64,000 bases of DNA, from positions 1,178,001-1,242,000 of the forward strand of contig NZ_JAJOMY010000001.1 of the NCBI RefSeq assembly GCF_024699945.1, in the 5' to 3' direction. Both the position numbers and the translations under genes were made by a program. Positions 57,960 through 64,000 of this stretch are shown here, piece after piece. Numbering within the stretch: position 1 is the first letter of the stretch; every line of letters starts with the position of its first letter. Origin of the DNA: Phenylobacterium sp. J426. GTDB taxonomy: Bacteria; Pseudomonadota; Alphaproteobacteria; Caulobacterales; Caulobacteraceae. The notes under the pieces were generated by a model. The model was not told the DNA's origin and made no database searches. It worked only from the letters and a program-made list of their open reading frames with translations.

Positions 57960-58351
57960 GTACGCTGAAGATCCTCTACGTGGACGACGAGCCCGACATC
58001 CGCGAGGTCGCGTGCCTTTCGCTCGAGATGGATCCGGACATGGAAGTCCGCGCCGCCGCCTCCGCCGAGGAGGCGCTGGCGCTGCTCGACGCTGCGGCTG
58101 CGGCCGGCGCCTGGGCGCCGGACCTGTTCCTGCTGGACGTTATGATGCCGGGCACGGACGGCCCCACGCTGCTGAAGGCGATCCGGGAGCGGCCGCAGTT
58201 CGACGCCGCGCCGGCGGTGTTCATCACCGCCCGGGCCCAACGCCAGGAGAGCGAGCGGCTGATGGGGCTGGGCGCCGTCGCGGTCATCGCCAAGCCGTTC
58301 GACCCCATGAGCCTGGCCGCCGAGGTCAAGGCGGCCGCGGGACGCGCCTGA
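57956..58351 (+). CDS. Single-domain response regulator
   Basis: A 131-residue receiver: acidic pair in LKILYVDDEPDIREVA, acceptor Asp in LFLLDVMMPGTDG, Thr in AVFITARAQ and Lys in AVIAKPFDPMSLA. There is no output domain. The ATG overlaps the hybrid-kinase stop, so the two are expressed together and this protein is the likely phosphorelay partner or a phosphate sink. It converges on the flavoprotein gene with a six-base gap. Confidence 0.92.
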   Translation: MSTLKILYVDDEPDIREVACLSLEMDPDMEVRAAASAEEALALLDAAAAAGAWAPDLFLLDVMMPGTDGPTLLKAIRERPQFDAAPAVFITARAQRQESERLMGLGAVAVIAKPFDPMSLAAEVKAAAGRA

Positions 58352-58357
58352 CCACTC

Positions 58358-59974
58358 TCAGACGCGCCGGCGCTTCACGTCCTTCAGGACTTCCCGCGCC
58401 GCGTTGTGCCCCGGCGCCCCGGTGACGCCGCCGCCCGGATGCGTGCCGGCGCCGCACTGGTAGAGGCCGCGAACCGGCGTGCGGTAGTCGCCGGCGCCCA
58501 GCACGGGCCGCGCCGAGAAGAGCTGATCCAGGCTCAGGGCGCCGTGCATGATGTCGCCGCCGACGAGGCCGAAGGTCCGCTCCAGGTCGAGGGGCGAGAG
58601 CACCTGGCGACCGAGCACGGACTTCGCGAAGCCCGGCGCGTGGCGGTCGACCGTGGCGATCATCAGATCGGCCACCGCCTCGCGATGGTCGTCCCAGCTG
58701 CGGCCGCCCAGGGGGCCGTCGGGCAGCGTCGGCGCGACGTGCTGGCAGAACAGGCTGGCGACGTGCCGGCCGGCCGGCGCGAGGCTGTCGTCCAGGGTCG
58801 ACGGGATCAGCATCTCGACGATCGGCTCGCGTGACCAGCCGTGGGCGCGGGCGTCCATGTAGGCGCGGTCCATGTATGCGAGCGTCGGCGCGATGATGAT
58901 CCCCGCGGTCAGGTGGTCGCCGGGACCCGGCCGGACCGGGAAGCTCGGGAGTTCGGACAGGGCCACATTCATCCGGAAGGTGCCGGAGCCGGAACGGTAG
59001 CGGGCGATGCGTTCCGCGAAATCGGCCGGAATGGCGCCCGGATCGACCTTGGAGAACAGCAGCTTCGGGTGGAGGTTGGAGACCACCATCCGCGCCTTCA
59101 GGACCTCGCCGGCCGCAGTGACCACGCCGGTGGCGCGGCCCTTCTCCGTGAGCACCTCGGCGACGTCTGTCCGTGTACGGATTTCCACTCCGCGCGCCCG
59201 GCAGCAGGCGGCCATCGCGCCGGTGATCGCCCCCATGCCGCCGACGGCATGGCCCCACGCGCCCTTCTTGCCGTTCACCTCGCCGAACACGTGGTGCAGC
59301 AGAACGTACGCCGAACCCGGCGTATAGGGGCTGGCGTAGTTGCCGACGACGCCGCCGAAGCCCAGCACCGCCTTGATGGGTTCGCTCTCGAACCAGCCGT
59401 CGAGCCAGTCGCCGGCCGACTGGGCGAACAGGGCCAGCAGGTCGCGCTTCGCCGTGAGGTCGAGCTTGGTCAGGCGACGTCCCAGGCTCGCGGACTTCAG
59501 CAGTTCCGGGATCGCCTGGGCGAGACCGCCCTCGACCAGATTGGGCGGCGTCTCCAGCACCAGCTCACGCAGCACGTCGGCGATGCGGTCGAGGCGGTCG
59601 TTGTAGGCGTCCAGCCGCTCGGCGTCCTTCGCAGAGAACCGCGCGACCTCGGCCCTGGTGCGGCCTTCGCCGGTCAGCAGGCTGTCGCCGTCGAACGGCA
59701 GGAAATTGGCGGCGCGGCGCTCGACGACCGTCAGGCCGTGCCGGTGAAGCTCGAGGTCGCGGATGACCTTGGGGTTGAGCAGCGAGACCGTGTAGCTGGC
59801 CACCGAGTTGCGGAAGCCGGGGTGGAACTCCTCGGTCACGGCGGCGCCGCCGACGACGTCCCGCCGCTCGAGCACCGTCACCTCGAGGCCCGCGGCGGCC
59901 AGGTACGCGGCGCAGGTCAGGCCGTTGTGCCCCGCCCCGACAACGATCACATCGCGCGTCATGTCCGAAACCAT
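58358..59974 (-). CDS. Phytoene-desaturase-like FAD oxidoreductase
   Basis: A 538-residue flavoprotein with the N-terminal FAD motif DVIVVGAGHNGLTCAAYLAA and the GGAAVTEEFHPGFRNS segment. The C-terminal GLYQCGAGTHPGGGVTGAPG is the signature of the CrtI/carotenoid-isomerase group and of eukaryotic PYROXD2. No other carotenoid genes are nearby, so a carotenoid role is doubtful. The start may be the ATG at 59974 (MVSDMTRDV) or at 59962 (MTRDVIV). It lies just beyond cheE on the same strand but is probably a separate unit. Confidence 0.88.
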   Translation of the reverse strand: MVSDMTRDVIVVGAGHNGLTCAAYLAAAGLEVTVLERRDVVGGAAVTEEFHPGFRNSVASYTVSLLNPKVIRDLELHRHGLTVVERRAANFLPFDGDSLLTGEGRTRAEVARFSAKDAERLDAYNDRLDRIADVLRELVLETPPNLVEGGLAQAIPELLKSASLGRRLTKLDLTAKRDLLALFAQSAGDWLDGWFESEPIKAVLGFGGVVGNYASPYTPGSAYVLLHHVFGEVNGKKGAWGHAVGGMGAITGAMAACCRARGVEIRTRTDVAEVLTEKGRATGVVTAAGEVLKARMVVSNLHPKLLFSKVDPGAIPADFAERIARYRSGSGTFRMNVALSELPSFPVRPGPGDHLTAGIIIAPTLAYMDRAYMDARAHGWSREPIVEMLIPSTLDDSLAPAGRHVASLFCQHVAPTLPDGPLGGRSWDDHREAVADLMIATVDRHAPGFAKSVLGRQVLSPLDLERTFGLVGGDIMHGALSLDQLFSARPVLGAGDYRTPVRGLYQCGAGTHPGGGVTGAPGHNAAREVLKDVKRRRV

Positions 59975-59988
59975 AACCCGGGGGTCTG

Positions 59989-60471
59989 CTACGGACCGCC
60001 GAGCTTGGCAATCAGGCGACGGATTCTGACGACCTTGCGGAGGCCGAGCTTCAGCGCCGTGCAATGGGCGGGATCGTGGTCCTGCACCTGACGCATCACC
60101 TGCAGGGCGTCGACGTGCACGGCCACCATGGCGGCGCTCCACTTGCCGTGGTTCCGGAAGCGGGTGATCAGCTCGCAGAGGCTGTAGGCCGCCTCGCCCA
60201 GCTCGGTCTTCTCGAACACCCCCGCCATGGCGATGATGCGATTGGCCGCGCCGTAGATCTCCTGCACGCGGGGATCGTCCAGGCTGGTCACCTGCTTGGC
60301 CAGGTCCAGGATGTGGCAGACCGTCTGGTCGATCTCGTTGAGGGTGTTCTCGCGGAGCTGGACAAGGCGCCCGTCGGCGGCCTTGATCGCCTCGGACTGG
60401 GTCAAGCCGCTGTGCTTGGTGAGCGCCTTGGCCAGGCGGTTGACGTACTTGAAGGTCCTGGCTGCAGTCAT
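59989..60471 (-). CDS. cheE: Chemotaxis-cluster protein CheE
   Basis: A 160-residue helical protein, last gene of the Caulobacter-type chemotaxis operon. N-terminus: MTAARTFKYVNRLAKALTKH, then SGLTQSEAIKAADGRLVQLR. Long helices follow, with VHVDALQVMRQ near the end. Its biochemical activity is unknown. The ATG at 60471 shares one base with the cheYIII stop (TAATG); a longer open frame to 60675 lies inside cheYIII. A similar protein is encoded at 21224-21685 behind a CheYIII-like gene. Confidence 0.85.
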   Translation of the reverse strand: MTAARTFKYVNRLAKALTKHSGLTQSEAIKAADGRLVQLRENTLNEIDQTVCHILDLAKQVTSLDDPRVQEIYGAANRIIAMAGVFEKTELGEAAYSLCELITRFRNHGKWSAAMVAVHVDALQVMRQVQDHDPAHCTALKLGLRKVVRIRRLIAKLGGP

Positions 60472-61076
60472 TACGCGACCGCCTTTCGGGGATTGAGCAA
60501 AGCGTCGATCTCGGACTGGGCGAGATCGGGGCCGGCGGGGAAGCCGACCTCGGGCGACAGGTCGTCCTTGCGCCGACCCTTGATGCCGGGCGGCGGACCG
60601 AAGGCCTTGTGGCGGCGGTCGGGACCCATGTAGCCGTCGCTCTCGACGAACTCGCGCTGGTCCTGGACCAGCCACAGGATACGGTCGAACAGCACCTTGG
60701 GCGTGATCGGCTTGGCGACGACGAAGTTCGCGCCGCAGTCGCGGGCGCGGTAGATCTGGCTCTGCGGCGTGTGCCCGGCGACCAGCAGGACGGGCGCCAG
60801 GCGGTTGCGGCCCTCACGCTCGCGGCGTAGGCGCTCGACGAAGGCGAAGCCCGCGCCGTCCTCGAAGTCGCCATCGACGACGATCAGGTCGAAGTCGACG
60901 CGGCGGGCCACCTCTTCGGCGTCCTGCAGCGACAGGTACTTGCGGATCGCCTTCACCCCGAACCCGATGAACACCTGACCCAGGATGTCGAGCTCGGACT
61001 GGTTGTTCTGGACGATCAGGACGACGGTCTTGGAGAGGTTGAGACGCGGATCCGAGCCCGCCGGACGCATGCTCAT
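60471..61076 (-). CDS. cheY3: Chemotaxis receiver protein CheYIII
   Basis: A 201-residue receiver-fold protein. The acceptor Asp68 in LIVVDGDFED and the Lys in FVVAKPITP are kept. The acidic pair expected after strand 1 is replaced (VVLIVQNNQSE, Gln23-Asn24), and the conserved Thr of strand 4 is Ala in LLVAGHT. It may therefore not bind magnesium normally and could act as a phosphorylation-independent adaptor. The tail contains GPDRRHKAFGPPPGIKGRR. It is translated from an ATGA overlap with cheU. Confidence 0.88.
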   Translation of the reverse strand: MSMRPAGSDPRLNLSKTVVLIVQNNQSELDILGQVFIGFGVKAIRKYLSLQDAEEVARRVDFDLIVVDGDFEDGAGFAFVERLRREREGRNRLAPVLLVAGHTPQSQIYRARDCGANFVVAKPITPKVLFDRILWLVQDQREFVESDGYMGPDRRHKAFGPPPGIKGRRKDDLSPEVGFPAGPDLAQSEIDALLNPRKAVA

Positions 61077-61429
61077 TCGAACAGCTCCAGGTCGCCGGGG
61101 TCGGAGCGCGCCTGGACCGGCGCCAGGCTCAGCGCCGCGGCCATGTCCTCCAGCGGCAGGGACCGCGCGACGGCGGCGGCGTCGACGGTCCAGTCCGCGG
61201 GCAGGCGGTCGGACAACGAGGCGAGGAAGTAGGAGAGGCTGGCCAGCCCCTGGGTGACGTAGTCGAGGTCCTGCATCGCCATCGGGCGCGCGCCCTGACC
61301 CACCGCGGGGCTGAGCGCGTCCTGCAGCCCCACGCAGCGGCCCTCCATCTGCTGGAGCAGGCCGGCGGCGACGACGAGCACGTCGCTCACCGGGACCGGG
61401 CTGGCGGGTTCGGGATCTCGGCGCGTCAT
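61073..61429 (-). CDS. cheU: Chemotaxis-cluster protein CheU
   Basis: A 118-residue helical protein in the position of CheU in the Caulobacter operon, between cheD and cheYIII. Helices include VSDVLVVAAGLLQQMEGRC and DLDYVTQGLASLSYFLASL. The C-terminus ends in GDLELFE, very like the end of CheD (GELELF). Its function is unknown. The gene starts 13 bases past the cheD stop and ends in an ATGA overlap with cheYIII. Confidence 0.8.
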   Translation of the reverse strand: MTRRDPEPASPVPVSDVLVVAAGLLQQMEGRCVGLQDALSPAVGQGARPMAMQDLDYVTQGLASLSYFLASLSDRLPADWTVDAAAVARSLPLEDMAAALSLAPVQARSDPGDLELFE

Positions 61430-61442
61430 GGCAAGGCTTCTC

Positions 61443-62026
61443 TCAGAACAGCTCCAGTTCGCCCGCGGCGGCGGGGGCGGGCGGCGGCTTGCGGACGCGC
61501 TCGCGCTCGGCCTCGAAGGGGGTGACGACCTGATGCGGCAGCAGGATCTGGCGCGCGCGGCCGCTGGCCGGCCAGTACTGCACGCGCCGCGCCTGGTCGC
61601 CCCGCAGGCTGCCGCCGGCGTAGGTCAGGCCCTCGTCGCGCAGGTAGCCCTCGGCGAAGGTCGCGTTCGAGGCCCCGACATCGGTCAGCCCCTTCAGCAT
61701 GCGGGCGCCGCCGAACAGCTTCACCTCCAGCCGGTTACGTTGCGCGCCGCGCTGCAGCAGCGCGTTCACCAGCAGCTCCATGGCGTAGGCCCCGAACCGC
61801 TGGGCGTCGCCCCCGGAGTCGTCGCGGGCGGCGTCCTGGGGCCCGGGAGCAGGAAGTGGTTCATGCCGCCAATGCCGAGGACGGGGTCGCGCATGCATGC
61901 GGCCACGCACGAGCCGAGCACGGTCGTCAGCACCGCATCAGGGTGCTCGGCGACGCGGAACTCGCCCTGCACCACGTGCTCGGGGCGCTGGACCAGGCCT
62001 TCGTAGCGGGCGGCCCATGTGCTCAT
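61443..62026 (-). CDS. cheD: Chemoreceptor glutamine deamidase CheD, one frame break
   Basis: CheD deamidates glutamines on chemoreceptors and can interact with other Che proteins. The product is 194 residues once a missing base at the G run 61838-61841 is restored (HFLLPGP to [15 protein letters not shown]). The catalytic Cys is in [12 protein letters not shown], the His in GGMNHFLLP and the Thr in [20 protein letters not shown] is another hallmark. The C-terminus adds a Pro/Ala linker and GELELF. The ATG at 62026 overlaps the cheYII stop (ATGA). Confidence 0.9.
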
Positions 62027-62412
62027 GTGATGGGGCCGAAGACCGCTTCGATCTTCTCCTTGAGGGTGCCGACGGTGAACGGCTTCACCAGGTAGTTGTT
62101 GACGCCGAACTGCACCGCCCGCTGGACCAGCTCCTTGTCGGCCCGGCCGGTCAGCATGATGTACGGCGTCTGGCGGATGGGCTCATGCCCGCGGATCGCC
62201 CGCAGCAGGCCCAGGCCGTCCAGCTTGGGCATGTTGTAGTCCGAGATCACCAGGTGGACCTTGGTCGTCAGCAGGACGCGCAGCCCCGCCTCGCCGTCCG
62301 GCGCCTCCTTGATCTCGCGGAAGCCCAGCTCCTGCAGCCCAGTGCGGACCAGCGAGCGCATCGTCTGTTGGTCGTCCACCACGAGGACGGTCATCGAAGC
62401 CGCAGCGGGCAT
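62023..62412 (-). CDS. cheY2: Chemotaxis response regulator CheYII
   Basis: A 129-residue CheY: acidic pair in [20 protein letters not shown], acceptor Asp in [17 protein letters not shown], Thr in YIMLTGRAD and Lys in [16 protein letters not shown]. It has all residues for phosphorylation and the surface of a motor-binding CheY. The ATG shares one base with the cheB stop (TGATG), and the stop overlaps cheD. Confidence 0.95.
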   Translation of the reverse strand: MPAAASMTVLVVDDQQTMRSLVRTGLQELGFREIKEAPDGEAGLRVLLTTKVHLVISDYNMPKLDGLGLLRAIRGHEPIRQTPYIMLTGRADKELVQRAVQFGVNNYLVKPFTVGTLKEKIEAVFGPIT

Positions 62413-63452
62413 CAGTGTCTCTCCACAGTCTGTTGGGTGGGCGCCTTCAGGAGCTCGGCGGCGATCCTGTCGATGGGCGCCTGGCGCTCCACGGCGCCGA
62501 TCTCGAAGGCGGCCTTGGGCATGCCGTAGACGACGCTCGTGGCCTCGTCCTGGCCGACGGTCCGGGCGCCGGCCTCCCGCATTTCCAGCAGGCCCCGGGC
62601 GCCATCCCGGCCCATGCCGGTGAGGATGCAGCCGACCGCGCGGGGGCCGGCGGCGCGGGCCACCGACGAGAACAGGACGTCCACCGAGGGCCGGTGGCCG
62701 TTCACCCGGTCGCCGGCCGCGATGCGGCAGCGCAACTTGCCGCTGCCGGCCACCTCCAGGTGGCTCTCGCCGCCGGGAGCGACATAGACCCGGCCCACGT
62801 CCAGCGGCGCGCCATCGGTCGCCTCTTCGACCCGCGGGGCGCAGAGGCGGTCCAGCCGTTCCGAGAAGCTCTTGGTGAAGCTCTCGGGCATGTGCTGGGT
62901 GATCACCGTCGGCGGGCAGTTGGCCGGGAAGCGCGACAGCACGTTGATCAGGGCCTCGACGCCGCCGGTGGAGGAGCCGATCGCGATCACCCGGCCGTCC
63001 GGGGCGTGATCGATGCGGGTCGGAGCCGGCGCGGCCGTTCCGGCGGGAGGGCGGTCCAGCGGGCGCACGCGGGCGCCGGCGGCGGCCTTCACCTTCTCCG
63101 GCAGTTCCCGGAAGCCTTCGAGGCCTCCGGTGGAGGGCTTGGCGACGCAGTCGACCGCGCCGATCTCGAGCGCCTCAAGGGTGATCTCGGCGCCGCGCGT
63201 GGTGAGGGTCGAGACCATCACCACCGGCATCGGCCGCAGACGCATCACCTTCTCGAGGAATTCGATGCCGTTCATGTTCGGCATCTCGACGTCCAGGGTC
63301 ATGACGTCGGGATTGAGCTGCTTGATCGCCTCGCGCGCCTCGTACGGGTCGCCGGCCTGGCCGATGACCTCGATCTCGGGATCGCGGGAAAGCACGGCCG
63401 AGATCAGGCTGCGCATGGTGGCGGAATCGTCGACGACGAGCACCCGGATCAT
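62412..63452 (-). CDS. cheB: Chemotaxis protein-glutamate methylesterase CheB
   Basis: A 346-residue two-domain protein. The receiver has [20 protein letters not shown] and the acceptor Asp in [14 protein letters not shown]. The methylesterase domain has the triad Ser in [12 protein letters not shown], His in [10 protein letters not shown] and Asp in [12 protein letters not shown]. It removes methyl groups from chemoreceptors for adaptation. The linker is Pro/Ala-rich. The ATG overlaps the cheR stop (ATGA), coupling the two opposing adaptation enzymes. Confidence 0.96.
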   Translation of the reverse strand: MIRVLVVDDSATMRSLISAVLSRDPEIEVIGQAGDPYEAREAIKQLNPDVMTLDVEMPNMNGIEFLEKVMRLRPMPVVMVSTLTTRGAEITLEALEIGAVDCVAKPSTGGLEGFRELPEKVKAAAGARVRPLDRPPAGTAAPAPTRIDHAPDGRVIAIGSSTGGVEALINVLSRFPANCPPTVITQHMPESFTKSFSERLDRLCAPRVEEATDGAPLDVGRVYVAPGGESHLEVAGSGKLRCRIAAGDRVNGHRPSVDVLFSSVARAAGPRAVGCILTGMGRDGARGLLEMREAGARTVGQDEATSVVYGMPKAAFEIGAVERQAPIDRIAAELLKAPTQQTVERH

Positions 63453-64000
63453 CGGGCCGGTTCCTTGAGGCGGTAGATGGTCACGCCGTCGGTTTCGAGA
63501 CTGGCGGCCGCCGGGCCGCAGATCCGCTCGGAATGGCCGATGTAGAGCCGCGCATGCGGCGCCATCAGCGGCAGGAAGCGGCTGAAGACGCGGGCCTGAG
63601 TGGGCTCTTCGAAATAGATCACGACGTTGCGGCAGAAGATGGCGTCGTACCGGCGCTTCATCGGCCAGTCGCCCATCAGGTTCAGTTCGTTGAAGACGAT
63701 CAGCTTGCGGAGCGCCTCGCCGGCCTGCCAGCGCTCGCCGTCCTTGTCGAACCAGCGGCTGCGCAGGTCGCCGGGGATCTGCAGCATGTTGGACGCGCCG
63801 TACACGCCGGCCCGCCCGTGGGCGATCATGTTGGTGTCGATGTCGGTGGCGAGGATGCGAACGTCGAGGTCCGCGGCCTCGGGCATCAGCGACAGGATCG
63901 TCAGCGCGATCGAATAGGGTTCCTCGCCGCTGGAGCAGCCGGCCGACCAGATGCGCACCGAGCCGCCGCTGCGCGCGGCGTTGAGGAGCGGCGGCAGGAC
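63449..64000 (-). CDS. cheR: Chemotaxis protein methyltransferase CheR, 5' part outside the window
   Basis: The C-terminal 183 residues are visible; the frame is open to the last base, so the gene continues beyond the window. The SAM-binding motif [18 protein letters not shown] is complete, followed by [39 protein letters not shown] and CRNVVIYF. CheR methylates receptor glutamates. It overlaps cheB by four bases, in the order seen in Caulobacter. Confidence 0.95.
   Translation of the reverse strand, partial: VLPPLLNAARSGGSVRIWSAGCSSGEEPYSIALTILSLMPEAADLDVRILATDIDTNMIAHGRAGVYGASNMLQIPGDLRSRWFDKDGERWQAGEALRKLIVFNELNLMGDWPMKRRYDAIFCRNVVIYFEEPTQARVFSRFLPLMAPHARLYIGHSERICGPAAASLETDGVTIYRLKEPAR

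Overview
The window is a GC-rich (roughly two-thirds G+C by eye), gene-dense piece of a chromosome from an alphaproteobacterium of the Caulobacterales. I would place it near Phenylobacterium or Caulobacter. The reasons are the chemotaxis order cheR-cheB-cheYII-cheD-cheU-cheYIII-cheE known from Caulobacter, the chvI-chvG-hprK-EIIA-HPr regulatory block, flmA/flmB-type (pseB/pseC) sugar genes, and a ribosomal protein S16 with a long Ala/Glu/Pro tail. I see no rRNA, tRNA, CRISPR array, transposase, integrase or phage gene. The content is ordinary core chromosome.

Layout. 1-6.3 kb: a truncated FMN-binding protein, an exported SRPBCC protein with murI, a secreted M3 metallopeptidase, ogt with a small membrane protein, and a GAF histidine kinase. 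6.6-12.3 kb: the translation and secretion block ffh-rpsP-rimM-(two tesB-type thioesterases on the other strand)-trmD-rplS, closed by a clear intrinsic terminator. 12.3-19.5 kb: a VOC protein, two convergent LysR regulators and the leucine operon leuC-VOC-leuD-ABM-leuB-EVE. 19.5-28.9 kb: a MarR-GNAT fusion, an orphan CheYIII/CheE-like pair, asd, rarD, a response regulator, an outer-membrane barrel, GNAT and SDR genes, and two divergent CPBP membrane proteases. 28.9-36.5 kb: a soluble double-PAS chemoreceptor, a serine hydrolase, acylphosphatase, pdxY, ahcY behind a striking palindromic operator candidate, a CYTH phosphatase and bioB. 36.6-45.9 kb: an ABC export pair, HPr/EIIA/HprK/ChvG/ChvI, a large unrecognised protein, and pseC/pseB. 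46-58.3 kb: a FliL-like exported protein, an SDR-phhB-HAD operon, VanZ and MFS membrane proteins, a pyruvate-dehydrogenase-E1-like enzyme convergent with a reverse transsulfuration pair, and a CHASE3 hybrid kinase with its response regulator. 58.3-64 kb: a phytoene-desaturase-like flavoprotein, then the chemotaxis operon running off the right edge.

Working together. The receptor at 28.9-30.7 kb ends in a CheR/CheB docking pentapeptide and is a plausible client of the chemotaxis operon. The chv/pts block links an envelope-stress two-component system to HPr phosphorylation. ahcY, the transsulfuration pair and the E1-like enzyme together outline handling of homocysteine, cysteine and 2-oxobutyrate.

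Data quality. About 20 single-base frame breaks interrupt 14 otherwise intact genes, including the essential ffh. Most fall in short C/G runs, and each gene regains a whole number of codons when corrected. I read these as sequencing or assembly indels rather than gene decay, and annotate the genes across them. No gene set in the window stands out as a new system. The strongest leads are the orphan CheYIII/CheE-like pair, the ahcY operator, the perfect palindrome in front of ffh, and the matching C-terminal tails of CheU and CheD.
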